This document shows positions 1 through 9,349 of a DNA stretch of 64,000 nucleotides, in pieces; position 1 is the stretch's first letter; each line of letters begins with the position of its first letter. This DNA is from Bacteroidales bacterium (GTDB lineage Bacteria > Bacteroidota > Bacteroidia > Bacteroidales > VadinHA17): NCBI GenBank assembly GCA_021738535.1, contig JAIPBU010000021.1:1-64000 (forward strand). Direction: 5' to 3'. Both the position numbers and the translations under genes were made by a program. The notes under the pieces are model-generated. The model did not search any database. It was not told the DNA's origin and saw only the letters and a program-made list of their open reading frames with translations.

Positions 1-93
<93 letters not shown>

Positions 94-106
94 ACTTTAA
101 AACAAG

Positions 107-141
107 AAGCCCTGACACAAGATGTGTCGGGGCTTTTTTTA
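107..141 (+). terminator. Intrinsic terminator of the rRNA operon
   Basis: A 13-bp stem (AAGCCCTGACACA pairing with TGTGTCGGGGCTT, one G-T wobble) with a short loop is followed by a T run. It sits about 14 bases after the 5S rRNA and closes that transcript. Confidence 0.92.
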
Positions 142-172
142 TTCCAGTAATCCAGTAATCCAACATTCCATA
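141..172. repeat. Short intergenic direct repeat (ATTCCAGTAATCCAGTAATCC type)
   Basis: Two to three degenerate copies of an 8-9 base unit (CCAGTAATC / CCAACATTC) lie between the rRNA terminator and the 3' end of ppiD. The same wording recurs at 4798-4960, and a fragment (AATCCATCAATCCAGTG) lies near 2440-2457. No coding or hairpin function is seen. Confidence 0.6.
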
Positions 173-228
173 AAAAAAGCCGCCAGAAAAACTCTGAACG
201 GCTAATAACTGGGATTCTGGTTTATATC

Positions 229-2346
229 CTAGTAAAACCTGTATCTTTTATCTACAATGTTTGCTTCTTCCTTGAGGGCCTCAAATACTTCAAAACTTGC
301 CCGTGCCTGGAATGTTGAGTTGAGCCTGCTTCGAATCATATCGGCATTCTGGTTTTCGTTTACATTAACATTGTTTACAGAAATAATGAAAACACCGTTA
401 TTGCCTTTGACTGGCCCTGAAACAAATCCCTCAGGAGAACCTGAAGCAATAGCAATAACAGCCGGTTCAACACCTGCAGCAGGTAATGAAAATGAATTAA
501 AGTTGATATTAGTTGCTTCGTTTATCCTGAGATCAAGCCTTGAGGCAATATTTTCAATATTTTCTGAATCACCTGCTTCTTCCTTCATGTTTTCAATAAT
601 ACGCTCTGCTTTCTTTTCCTTGAGCACAGCAAAACGAATCTCTGACTCAACAGATTCAAGATCAGCAATCCCTTCTTCTTTGATATCAGTACAGTAGGCA
701 ACTATGAACTTATTACCAATCTCAATCGCAGCCTGCTGATTCTCGGCCAGTATTATACTGTTTTCCTCGGTCTCATAAAGTGCCCTGATCAGTCTCCGTG
801 GCTCTTCAAGGCCGGGGAGAGTTTTTTTCCTGGGAGTTACATCTGTGGCTACCTTTTTATTAAGGCCCTGTTCTGCAACTGCACGGTTAAATTTTTCATA
901 AGTGTTATTTGTTCCGGCAAATTGCCTGGCTTCCGAAAACGTTGCATTATAAGTCTCTGTACTGGGTTGTATCTTCCTGTCGATTATACCCACCAGGTAT
1001 TTTTTGCTGTAACTGCTCTGTTCAAGGATCTCAATAATGTGGTATCCGAAATCTGATTTTACAACTTCTACATCACCCTCCCTGCCTTCAAAGCAGGCAT
1101 TACTAAACTCGGGAACCATCTGTCCTTCCTCAAACCATCCAAGATCGCCACCAAGCTGCGCCGATCCCTGGTCATCTGAGAATTCAGTTGCCAGGCTTTC
1201 AAAGCTCTGGCCTGATTCGATCAACTGACGAAGGCTGTCCGCCTCATTCTTTGCAGCAGCTGCGTTACGATAGGCATTAGATGAAATAAGAATATGCCTT
1301 GCATGTACGGAGTCGGGCCTGTTTGCGACATCAATAAGACGTGCTATTTTGTAGATCTCATTTTCAAGGTAGGGGCCGTAAATATCTTCCGTATTTTCTT
1401 CTTCTGCAAAATCCCTTATCATTTCCGGAACGTCACGGAGAGACATATAATATGAATTGTGCCTGGTATCAGCTGAGAGGTTAATAAATTGCTCGGGAGT
1501 TTCCGTAAGCCTGAAATCTTCAATGAGGTCAGTAATTCCGTCTTCTGTATTTTCTATGTCTTTTTCACTGGGCAAAACTTCGAACTCAACATATTCCATG
1601 CTTCGCATAGCAGTCTGTTTAAACTCTCCCTTGTGGTCGTTATAATATTTCTGCAGGTCAGACCTGTTAATTGTAATTGCCGTATCAGGCATCGTGGAAT
1701 AAAGTTTCATTACAAAACTGAAATCAACAGTATTGGAAGTAATATTGTTTTCAAACTCCGCCTGCTTTGATGTTACATAAAGACCTTTGGCAATAAGGTT
1801 GTTGAATTTTGTATTAAGTTTTTCTGTAACAATCTCATCCTCAAAAAACAACCAGTATGCTTTAGCCTGTGGATCAAATTCAGTACTCTTTAAGAAATTT
1901 ACCAGAAAAGATTTGTCGAGCACTCCTGTTTCCCTGTTTGCAAATAATTGCTGAACAATAGGATGCGGCTCGTCGCCAAGAACCATTGATTCTACTTCGT
2001 CAGAGCTTACGCCCAGTCCGAGGGCACTGTACTCTTCCCCAAGTACTTCTTCCATCAGTATTTTATTCCATATATCTTCCCTCATGGATTCTGTCATCTC
2101 TTCTGTGATATTGGTGGTGCCGGATAATTTATATATCTCGGCCAGGTTCTGAAGCCTGTTGTCAAATTCCTGGTAAGAGATTGATTTATTTTTGATCTCA
2201 GCTATCTCGAACTGATCCTGAACCCTTTTGCCTTGGCCGCTTCCGCCTCCTAGGAAATCGCCGAGAATGAAAATTATCAGCGATGCGCCTATTACCACCG
2301 CCAATAAAATTCCACCCTTCTCTCGTAATGTTTGTAGTACTGACAT
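229..2346 (-). CDS. ppiD: Membrane-anchored periplasmic peptidyl-prolyl isomerase (SurA/PpiD type)
   Basis: This 705-residue protein begins with a short cytoplasmic tail and one membrane segment (about residues 12-33, LLAVVIGASLIIFILGDFLG), the PpiD arrangement. A SurA-like N-terminal chaperone region follows (about 40-240). A well-conserved parvulin (PpiC) domain lies at about 345-445, recognisable by HARHILISS, LGGDLGWFEEGQMVPEF and FGYHIIEILE. The C-terminal ~250 residues resemble the degenerate second half seen in Bacteroidota homologues. The expected role is folding of outer membrane and exported proteins at the inner membrane. It is the only gene on this strand between the rRNA terminator and glnN, so it is probably monocistronic. 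Family call is secure; the symbol is by analogy with E. coli PpiD. Confidence 0.88.
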   Translation of the reverse strand: MSVLQTLREKGGILLAVVIGASLIIFILGDFLGGGSGQGKRVQDQFEIAEIKNKSISYQEFDNRLQNLAEIYKLSGTTNITEEMTESMREDIWNKILMEEVLGEEYSALGLGVSSDEVESMVLGDEPHPIVQQLFANRETGVLDKSFLVNFLKSTEFDPQAKAYWLFFEDEIVTEKLNTKFNNLIAKGLYVTSKQAEFENNITSNTVDFSFVMKLYSTMPDTAITINRSDLQKYYNDHKGEFKQTAMRSMEYVEFEVLPSEKDIENTEDGITDLIEDFRLTETPEQFINLSADTRHNSYYMSLRDVPEMIRDFAEEENTEDIYGPYLENEIYKIARLIDVANRPDSVHARHILISSNAYRNAAAAKNEADSLRQLIESGQSFESLATEFSDDQGSAQLGGDLGWFEEGQMVPEFSNACFEGREGDVEVVKSDFGYHIIEILEQSSYSKKYLVGIIDRKIQPSTETYNATFSEARQFAGTNNTYEKFNRAVAEQGLNKKVATDVTPRKKTLPGLEEPRRLIRALYETEENSIILAENQQAAIEIGNKFIVAYCTDIKEEGIADLESVESEIRFAVLKEKKAERIIENMKEEAGDSENIENIASRLDLRINEATNINFNSFSLPAAGVEPAVIAIASGSPEGFVSGPVKGNNGVFIISVNNVNVNENQNADMIRSRLNSTFQARASFEVFEALKEEANIVDKRYRFY

Positions 2347-2392
2347 TTATAAAAATATTTAGTTTTTCCTGTTAAGAATTTTTTTCAGGCGA

Positions 2393-2400
2393 CAAATATA
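2393..2400 (-). promoter_or_regulatory. -7 box of ppiD (TATATTTG)
   Basis: On the minus strand TATATTTG matches the Bacteroidota TAnnTTTG element exactly and lies 46 bases before the ppiD ATG. No clear -33 TTTG is visible at the usual distance, so this is a candidate. Confidence 0.55.
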
Positions 2401-2583
2401 CTAAAAACGAACGAAAAGGATGAAACATGCCGGTTCAAATAATCCATCAATCCAGTGCTAATTTATTTCAGAAATAATAAAAATATATCACATACCCCTG
2501 TAAAAATAAGGGTAACAACTTAAAATGATGATAAAATGTTGAAAACACCCCTGAAAAATCAGAGGTATATGGTAATAATATAC

Positions 2584-2591
2584 TATATTTG
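2584..2591 (+). promoter_or_regulatory. -7 box of glnN (TATATTTG)
   Basis: An exact TAnnTTTG element lies 18 bases before the glnN ATG at 2610. This implies a very short leader and excludes the in-frame TTG at 2589 as a start, because that codon sits inside the box. The 263-base spacer 2347-2609 also holds the ppiD promoter and a fragment of the intergenic repeat, but no gene. Confidence 0.6.
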
Positions 2592-2609
2592 CCAGAAAAA
2601 CACTTAAAA

Positions 2610-4799
2610 ATGGCAGAATTAAGATTTAGTGCATTAAGAGAATTATTTTCAAGAGAGGCTATAAAAGCAGAGATACCGGGCAAGAAAATATCAGAATATT
2701 TTGGAGTTAACGTATTCGACTTGCCAAAGATGGAGAGATATTTGCCGAAGGAGACATATGAAGCGGTAAAGAAAGCAATTGACAGGGGTACACAGATAAG
2801 CAGGGAGGTGGCCGACAAAGTTGCAACAGGGATGAAGGCCTGGGCAATAGAGAAAGGAGTTACACATTATACTCACTGGTTTCATCCTTTAACAGATGCA
2901 ACAGCAGAGAAGCATGATGCTTTTGTTGAGAGAAATGATTTTGGTGGTTTGGTAGAGGCTTTTTCCGGTGAGTTACTGGTGCAGCAGGAGCCTGATGCCT
3001 CGAGTTTTCCGAGCGGGGGAATAAGGAATACATTTGAGGCAAGGGGGTATACTGCCTGGGACGTCTCATCTCCTGCTTTTATAATTGGACATACCCTATG
3101 TATACCCACGGTATTTGTATCATATACTGGTGATGCCCTGGATTATAAAACACCCCTCCTGAAAACACTGAATGCACTGGATAAAGCTGCAGTAGAAGTA
3201 TGCCGGTATTTTGATAAGGATGTTGACAAGGTTATTGCAACCCTTGGCTGGGAGCAGGAGTATTTCCTGATAGATGAAGCCTTATATTATGCAAGGCCCG
3301 ACCTGATGCTGGCCGACCGTACTCTTATGGGGCACCAGTCGTCTAAAGACCAGCAGCTGGCCGACCATTATTTCGGTTCTATTCCAGACAGGGTGATGGC
3401 CTTCATGGAAGAGTTTGAGATGGAGGCATACACGCTGGGAATACCTGTGAAGACACGCCATAATGAAGTAGCTCCTAACCAGTTTGAGTGTGCACCCCTG
3501 TTTGAAGAAGCTAATCTCTCGGTTGATCATAACCAGCTTATTATGGATGTAATGAAGAAGGTTGCACGTAAACATAAATTCCGTGTACTTCTCCATGAAA
3601 AACCTTTTGCCGGAATAAACGGATCAGGTAAACACAATAACTGGTCTATGGCAACAAATACCGGGGTTAACCTGCTTTCACCTGCAAATAAGCCAAAGGG
3701 CAACCTGCAGTTTCTAACCTTCCTGGTAAATGTAATAAAAGCAGTTAATGACAACCAGGATCTTCTCAGGGCCAGTGTGCTGACAGAAAGTAATTCTTAC
3801 AGGCTGGGAGGGAATGAAGCACCCCCGGCAATTATGTCGGTATTCCTGGGATCTTACCTGAGCGGCATGCTGGATGATATTGTCGAAAAGGTGACCGGAG
3901 AGAAAATGACCCCGGCAGAAAAGACAGAATTAAAGCTTGGCATTGGTAAAATTCCTGAAATCCTGCTTGATAACACTGACAGAAACCGAACATCACCTTT
4001 TGCCTTCACCGGTAATCGTTTTGAATTCAGGGCGGTTGGATCATCATCCAGTTGTGCCCCTGCAATGATCGTTCTTAATGCCGTTGTAGCTGATACACTC
4101 CGGACATTCAAGAAAGATGTTGACTCGCTGATTGATAAAAACATTAAAAAAGACGAGGCAATATTCCAGGTGCTGAAAAAATATATTGTCGAATCAGGCC
4201 GTATAAGATTTGAAGGCGATGGCTATTCATTAAAATGGGAGAAAGAGGCACTGAAAAGGGGACTGACTAACATACAGAGTGTTCCTGAATCTTTAAATCA
4301 TTATCTTACTGATCAATCGAAGAAAGTGCTTATCAGCGGGGGGATTTTTTCAGAAAGAGAACTCGAAGGAAGGGTTGGTGTTGAACTGGAAAAATATACC
4401 AAGAAAGTGCAGATAGAAGCCAGGGTGCTTGGTGACCTGGCCATTAATCACATTATTCCAACAGCAATAAGGTATATGACCCAGCTTCTGGATAATGTAA
4501 AATCGCTCGGGATGGTATTCGGTGAAATTGAATATGAGAGACTGGCCGGTGCAAGAAAAGAAATGATTATGAATATCTCCGATCATATATCATCAATAAA
4601 GAAGCTTGTACAGGATATGATTGAAGAAAGAAAAAAGGCTAATGTGGTGGAAGATATGAACAAGAAAGCATTTATGTATGAAAAGAATGTTAAACCATAT
4701 CTTGAAGAAATAAGATATCATATTGATAAACTTGAGCTCACGGTCGATAATGAAATATGGCCCCTGCCTAAGTATCGAGAATTGCTTTTTACCAGGTAA
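2610..4799 (+). CDS. glnN: Glutamine synthetase type III
   Basis: The product (729 residues from the ATG at 2610) makes glutamine from glutamate, ammonia and ATP in the cytoplasm. Its length and landmarks are those of GSIII, the large dodecameric class common in Bacteroidota: VTHYTHWFHPLT near the N-terminus, GWEQEYFLID, TRHNEVAPNQFE, the nucleotide-site segment INGSGKHNNWS, and the C-terminal catalytic stretch NRTSPFAFTGNRFEFRAVGS. I chose MAELRFSALREL as the start because the longer reading begins with TTG inside the predicted promoter box. No PII-like or amtB gene adjoins it, so nitrogen control cannot be read from context. It ends directly in a repeat-rich spacer. Confidence 0.96.
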   Translation: MAELRFSALRELFSREAIKAEIPGKKISEYFGVNVFDLPKMERYLPKETYEAVKKAIDRGTQISREVADKVATGMKAWAIEKGVTHYTHWFHPLTDATAEKHDAFVERNDFGGLVEAFSGELLVQQEPDASSFPSGGIRNTFEARGYTAWDVSSPAFIIGHTLCIPTVFVSYTGDALDYKTPLLKTLNALDKAAVEVCRYFDKDVDKVIATLGWEQEYFLIDEALYYARPDLMLADRTLMGHQSSKDQQLADHYFGSIPDRVMAFMEEFEMEAYTLGIPVKTRHNEVAPNQFECAPLFEEANLSVDHNQLIMDVMKKVARKHKFRVLLHEKPFAGINGSGKHNNWSMATNTGVNLLSPANKPKGNLQFLTFLVNVIKAVNDNQDLLRASVLTESNSYRLGGNEAPPAIMSVFLGSYLSGMLDDIVEKVTGEKMTPAEKTELKLGIGKIPEILLDNTDRNRTSPFAFTGNRFEFRAVGSSSSCAPAMIVLNAVVADTLRTFKKDVDSLIDKNIKKDEAIFQVLKKYIVESGRIRFEGDGYSLKWEKEALKRGLTNIQSVPESLNHYLTDQSKKVLISGGIFSERELEGRVGVELEKYTKKVQIEARVLGDLAINHIIPTAIRYMTQLLDNVKSLGMVFGEIEYERLAGARKEMIMNISDHISSIKKLVQDMIEERKKANVVEDMNKKAFMYEKNVKPYLEEIRYHIDKLELTVDNEIWPLPKYRELLFTR

Positions 4800-4960
4800 T
4801 GGAATACTGGATTAATGGAATACTGGAATAATCCAACAATGCTCGCTCCCACGGGCCACAATCACCAGCCGCTCGCGAGCTCGCAGGACTCACTTGCATT
4901 CAGCAAGCTCGCCCTGCTCGGTTCCAACAATCCAACAATCCAACAATCCAATAATCCATA
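4798..4960. repeat. Composite intergenic repeat region after glnN
   Basis: The region starts with two 13-base copies of AATGGAATACTGG at a 16-base period, then a GC-rich stretch with CTCGCNNGCTCG-like wording (4839-4918), then four copies of an 8-9 base CCAACAAT/CCAATAAT unit (about 4922-4957). A 66-codon open frame crosses it but has no protein-like composition. The rest of the spacer up to 5065 is AT-rich and holds AATATTTG near 4978-4985, a possible imperfect -7 element for the next gene. Confidence 0.75.
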
Positions 4961-5065
4961 CCTTCCTTTTTTGCATAATATTTGCTATAAATATCCCGTT
5001 AATCAATTAAATTAAGATGCTTGAGGATTAAAAATCATTATTTTTACGGAAATTAAGGAAGGATT

Positions 5066-7033
5066 ATGGCGAGAATCACGATAGTATTATTGCTTATACT
5101 TATACCGCTGGGAGCTTTCTCACAGAAAAGAAAGGCTCAGAAAGCCTTTGATGCATGGGAAGCCGGGGAATATTACGAGGCAATTGATTATTTTAAGGAT
5201 GCTTATTCCAAAACAAGAGACAGGGATGAGAAATCTGAATATGTTTTCATGGTAGCACAGTGTTACCGCCTTACAAACAATCCACGCAGTGCTGCCTCAT
5301 GGTACAGGAAAATTGCCGGAAAGGATAATGCAAGACCTGAAGCCGCTTACTGGTATGCACAGGTTCAGAAAATGAATGGACGATATGAAGATGCTATTGA
5401 AGCATTTGAAGAATACAGTAAGCTGGTTCCCTCTGACTCCAGGGCTGATATAGGTATAAGATCATGTGAACTGGCAATGCAGTGGATGGCATCTCCCTTG
5501 CCTTATGAGGTTGATGATATAAGAGACCTTAATTCGAGAGGCTCCGATTATGCCCCGGCTTTTGCAAGGGATGATTACGGTATGGTATACATTACCTCGT
5601 CAAGGGAGGAAGCTGCGGGTAAAAATGAACACGGAGCAACAGGAGAAAATTTTGCTGACATCTTTGAAAGCAGGCTGGACAAAAAAGGGAGATGGAGTAC
5701 TCCGCTGCCTGTTACAGATCTGAATACTGAGTTTGAAGACGGGGCGGTAAGCTTCAGTTCAGACTTCAGGACAGTCTATTATACACTGTGCGAGATGGGT
5801 AAGAGAGAAAACAGGGGCTGTGTAATAATGAAAGCTGATCGCAGTCAGGACGGCTGGAGCCAGCCTGAGCGTCTTGATATTCTCAGCGATTCACTTGTTG
5901 CAGCTCACCCTGCTATTGCACCTGATGGACTGACTCTTTACTTCGTTTCCACTCTGCCTGATGGCTATGGAGGTAAAGATATTTATTATGTGGCGCGATC
6001 ATCAGCAGGAGTCAGCTGGTCTCAACCAAGGAACCTGGGTCCGGATATCAATACTCCCGGAGATGAAGTATTTCCCTATGTAAGATCAGACAATACTTTA
6101 TATTTTGCCTCAAACGGTCATATCGGTATGGGCGGTCTGGATATATTCAGGGCCGAAGCCCAACCTGACGGCAAGTGGCTTGTAGACAATATGAGATACC
6201 CGATAAATACCAGTGCCGATGATTTTGGAATAGTATTTAAGGGTGATGATGAGGAAGGTTTATTCAGTTCCACCAGGAAAGGAAGGTCGAATGATGAGAT
6301 CTATTTCTTTAAACTGCCTCCGCTGAAATTCAACGTCACAGGACTGGTTAAAGACGAGGAAACAGGTGAACCCATTTATGATGCCGTGGTTCAGTTAATA
6401 GCCAGTGATGGTACAACAATAAGAACCAATACCGGTGATGCAGGTGATTTCCGTTTTATGTTAAAGGAGGATGTTGACTATATTTTCCTAGCTTCAAAAG
6501 ACGGATATCTGAATGGTAAGGAAAAAGAAACAACAAGGGGGCAGGATAAGAGCAAGGAATTTCTAACTACTATCCTGATGACCTCAATTGACAAACCCAT
6601 TGAATTGCCTAATATTTTTTATGATTTCAATAAATGGGATTTGCGACCGGAATCAATGGTATCTCTGGACAAACTGGTAGAAACTCTTAATGACAATCCC
6701 AATGTGACAATTGAGCTTATGTCACATACAGACTCCCGTGACACTGAAGAATACAATATTGAGCTATCACAGAAAAGGGCACAGTCGGTTGTTGACTACC
6801 TGATTGAAAAAGGTATAGATCCTGAGCGTCTTTCGGCCAAAGGCTATGGTGAGTCGAGTCCCAAGATGGTTGATGAAGAGCTTGCCTCAGAGTATCCTTT
6901 CCTGAAAGAAGGATTTATTCTTAATGAGCAATTTATTGATCAGCTGCCCAATGATGAGCAGAAAGAGATTGCACACCAGATAAACAGGAGAACTGAATTC
7001 AGGGTACTTTCAACTGATTACCAGTCAGACTGA
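5066..7033 (+). CDS. PorE-like protein: TPR, beta-propeller, CarboxypepD_reg and OmpA domains
   Basis: The 655-residue product has a cleavable signal peptide (MARITIVLLLILIPLGAFSQ). TPR-type helices follow (about 25-135), then WD40-like PD40 propeller blades (about 150-415; repeats such as DYAPAFARDD, GLTLYFVSTLPDGYGGKDIY, NTLYFASNGHIGMGGLDIF). A carboxypeptidase-regulatory/CNA-B-like fold comes next (about 422-495), then a C-terminal OmpA peptidoglycan-binding domain (NIFYDFNKWDLRPES, VTIELMSHTDSR, LSQKRAQSVVDYLIEKGI). This order and length match PorE of the type IX secretion system. Bacteroidota carry several paralogues with this architecture, so the exact identity is uncertain. The predicted place is the periplasm, linking outer membrane machinery to peptidoglycan. 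PorQ is encoded at 39-40 kb. Confidence 0.8.
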   Translation: MARITIVLLLILIPLGAFSQKRKAQKAFDAWEAGEYYEAIDYFKDAYSKTRDRDEKSEYVFMVAQCYRLTNNPRSAASWYRKIAGKDNARPEAAYWYAQVQKMNGRYEDAIEAFEEYSKLVPSDSRADIGIRSCELAMQWMASPLPYEVDDIRDLNSRGSDYAPAFARDDYGMVYITSSREEAAGKNEHGATGENFADIFESRLDKKGRWSTPLPVTDLNTEFEDGAVSFSSDFRTVYYTLCEMGKRENRGCVIMKADRSQDGWSQPERLDILSDSLVAAHPAIAPDGLTLYFVSTLPDGYGGKDIYYVARSSAGVSWSQPRNLGPDINTPGDEVFPYVRSDNTLYFASNGHIGMGGLDIFRAEAQPDGKWLVDNMRYPINTSADDFGIVFKGDDEEGLFSSTRKGRSNDEIYFFKLPPLKFNVTGLVKDEETGEPIYDAVVQLIASDGTTIRTNTGDAGDFRFMLKEDVDYIFLASKDGYLNGKEKETTRGQDKSKEFLTTILMTSIDKPIELPNIFYDFNKWDLRPESMVSLDKLVETLNDNPNVTIELMSHTDSRDTEEYNIELSQKRAQSVVDYLIEKGIDPERLSAKGYGESSPKMVDEELASEYPFLKEGFILNEQFIDQLPNDEQKEIAHQINRRTEFRVLSTDYQSD

Positions 7034-7055
7034 GTTTATTATTAACTCACCTCTC

Positions 7056-9143
7056 TTAATCAGTTTCCACATACTCCAACTCATCAAGAATCTTGATGGT
7101 ATTCACGACATCGCTGAGTCGGGTTGCTCCCCTTTTCATCTGTGCATCAAGGAGCATTTTAATTTCCAGGATATTATGCTCACCGTTGCAAAGCCTCAGG
7201 ATTTCGTTTATATCCATCCTGCCCTGTACAGGATACTTATCGAGCAGGTCACCTGCTTCTCTCATGGCATAACGACCTGCCCCGTATCCTCCGTCTTCAG
7301 GCTTTGAAGTTGTAATGGGTATAATTTTTTCTGCATCCTTTTCTTTTCCTGTAAGATGATAATCCGGCTTGTCCAGGCCCCTTTCATCAGCAACATTGTC
7401 AGCATACCACTGATAAGACCCAAGCAATGATTTTTTCATATTGTCGAGAACGGATTTATTTTTCTTTGCAAATTCCGCGGGATCAGATAATCCCAGTTCA
7501 GAGATTGAATTCAATGTGGCTTTTTCATTCAGGAGAGCTGCACAAATAAAGTTATAACCTTTTTTATATGCACTTTCGAATCCGGCATCATCTGATTCAT
7601 GTAAAATATCAACGGCTCTTCTTAGCTGAGCACCTGTTCTGTCGAATGCATTACCCATAACTTCACCCCCGATTTTTAGTGCCATATCATTTCCTGCACC
7701 GGCGATTGTATAGGCTGCTGCTGCTGTGATAACGCATACTCTTTTCATCTGGGTGGGATCACATTTGTCAGCTCTGTCCTGCGAGGTATGATAGTATAGA
7801 TCGGGCCAGGTTATCATCATTATCCCGGGCACTCCGATGGCAGGATCATTAAACACTTCATGGTCTGATGCTCCGTAATGGTCATCAACTGCGAAATAAA
7901 AAGGCTGATCTGAACCGCTCGGGGCCACAATTCTCTTGAGGAAACCTCCTCTTCCATTCAGGGCCAGGGCAGTCCTGTTCGTTATACCAACATATTCATA
8001 ATAGTTTTCCATTACATCATTTACATAATGAGCATTTCCGTAGGTTGTTCTTTGCATACAAAGGAAGGATTTGCTCTCGGCCAATTTCAATCCAACCATA
8101 TCGAGATTCAGGTTACACAATGTTTTCTGCATTTCTTCCATGTGTGCATTAACCCATGGTATTGTTCCCGAAAACTCCGGGACCCAGAGAAAACGTATAC
8201 TGCGTTCAGGTCTTTCTATTATCCCGTCATCTATCATTGATTTTAGCATCCTGGCAACTTCAAGGATAGCCGCTGAGCCTGATATGTTATCATTGGCTCC
8301 CTGCTTTACATAGCCTTCAAAAAGATGGGCCGTGAGGATTATTTCACCGGCATCGGGGTTTGTTCCCCTGATCTGACATTCAGGCACTTCCATTTGGTAG
8401 TCGACCGACTGTGATTCGACCCTGGCATGTACCCTTATTTCTTCACCTCTGAGTAACCTGTCGCGTAATATATGACCTTCTCTCGGGGGAAGAAGGAATC
8501 CAAAACTTGTATCTTCATCTGACGATCTTCTGCCGGTAATACCGGTAATGGGAATGGCAAGGTTCACCTGCAGAGGCCTTGGTGAATAGAAACTGACAAT
8601 TCCGACAGCACCATGTTTCATCGCATTGCTGTGTACCATTCGGGGTGATCCTGATGACAGAACAATTTTACCTTCTGCACCGGTTTTCATAATCTCCTCT
8701 TCAGTTCCTTTTCCTACCCATACCAGTTCTGCTTCAACATCAGAATCAGTGCTCCCGGATGCCAGCATAGCCGTAAGGTCACGGTAGTCAGCAATCTTTG
8801 ACAGACCGGGGCTGACCTCCCATAGTTCGCCGCTGATCCCGTCCCAGTATTTGCCACCGGGATACCTGTTTACCTTTATTCCTTCCAGCCCGTAATCCCT
8901 GAGCCGTGAAATAACATAGTCTGTTTCGAAGAAGTTGCCGCTGTATTCAGAGGCCGGCCGGTTATGGTTATAAGCTCCCATCTCGATGATATGCATAAGA
9001 GCTGTTTCACCGGAAGCTTCCCCAATTATTTCATCCATGATCTTTTCAGGCAGAAGACTCCTGTATTGAGAATTCTGTGCACTGGCGGTGAAAAGAAAAT
9101 TCAGGATTGTGAAAATTGTCAGAAAAGAAATCTTTTTATACAT
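7056..9143 (-). CDS. Secreted M28-family zinc peptidase with PA-like insert
   Basis: The 695-residue protein has a signal peptide (MYKKISFLTIFTILNFLFTASAQ). The middle shows a protease-associated-like region (about 120-240; EGKIVLSSGSPRMV, HGAVGIVSFYS), then an M28 aminopeptidase core: ILTAHLFEG supplies the first His ligand, GANDNISGSAAILEVAR the bridging Asp, FLWVPEFSGT an acidic residue, NLDMVG an Asp, and GASDHEVF the final His. Its likely role is release of N-terminal amino acids from peptides outside the inner membrane. It converges on the PorE-like gene with a 22-base gap. The C-terminal ~200 residues have no family I recognise. No T9SS C-terminal sorting domain is evident. Confidence 0.82.
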   Translation of the reverse strand: MYKKISFLTIFTILNFLFTASAQNSQYRSLLPEKIMDEIIGEASGETALMHIIEMGAYNHNRPASEYSGNFFETDYVISRLRDYGLEGIKVNRYPGGKYWDGISGELWEVSPGLSKIADYRDLTAMLASGSTDSDVEAELVWVGKGTEEEIMKTGAEGKIVLSSGSPRMVHSNAMKHGAVGIVSFYSPRPLQVNLAIPITGITGRRSSDEDTSFGFLLPPREGHILRDRLLRGEEIRVHARVESQSVDYQMEVPECQIRGTNPDAGEIILTAHLFEGYVKQGANDNISGSAAILEVARMLKSMIDDGIIERPERSIRFLWVPEFSGTIPWVNAHMEEMQKTLCNLNLDMVGLKLAESKSFLCMQRTTYGNAHYVNDVMENYYEYVGITNRTALALNGRGGFLKRIVAPSGSDQPFYFAVDDHYGASDHEVFNDPAIGVPGIMMITWPDLYYHTSQDRADKCDPTQMKRVCVITAAAAYTIAGAGNDMALKIGGEVMGNAFDRTGAQLRRAVDILHESDDAGFESAYKKGYNFICAALLNEKATLNSISELGLSDPAEFAKKNKSVLDNMKKSLLGSYQWYADNVADERGLDKPDYHLTGKEKDAEKIIPITTSKPEDGGYGAGRYAMREAGDLLDKYPVQGRMDINEILRLCNGEHNILEIKMLLDAQMKRGATRLSDVVNTIKILDELEYVETD

Positions 9144-9317
9144 TATGTGTATTTTTTAGTAAAGTTATACAACATTTGTCCTGCAGAATAGCGAATTAAT
9201 AAATTTTGACAATATTTAACATTCCGGTTTTGATGGAACAGACTGGAACAGGTCCGGGAATAATCTCTCTTTTCCTGCACACAGCAAAAGAATCACCTGA
9301 AAAACAAAATTGTTTGC

Positions 9318-9325
9318 TAAATTTG
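9318..9325 (+). promoter_or_regulatory. -7 box of purM (TAAATTTG)
   Basis: An exact TAnnTTTG match lies 24 bases before the chosen purM ATG at 9350. Its position supports that start and argues against a longer open frame beginning at 9206. Confidence 0.5.
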
Positions 9326-9349
9326 CATCCTGAAGCAAGTAAGGACAGG

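Noticed and set aside
4815-5015. 66-codon open frame after glnN
   Set aside because: It runs through the CCAACAAT and CTCG repeats and its product is low complexity without protein-like features.
9206-9349. 48-codon N-terminal extension of purM
   Set aside because: It has no PurM similarity and crosses an exact -7 box; the conserved protein starts at the ATG at 9350.
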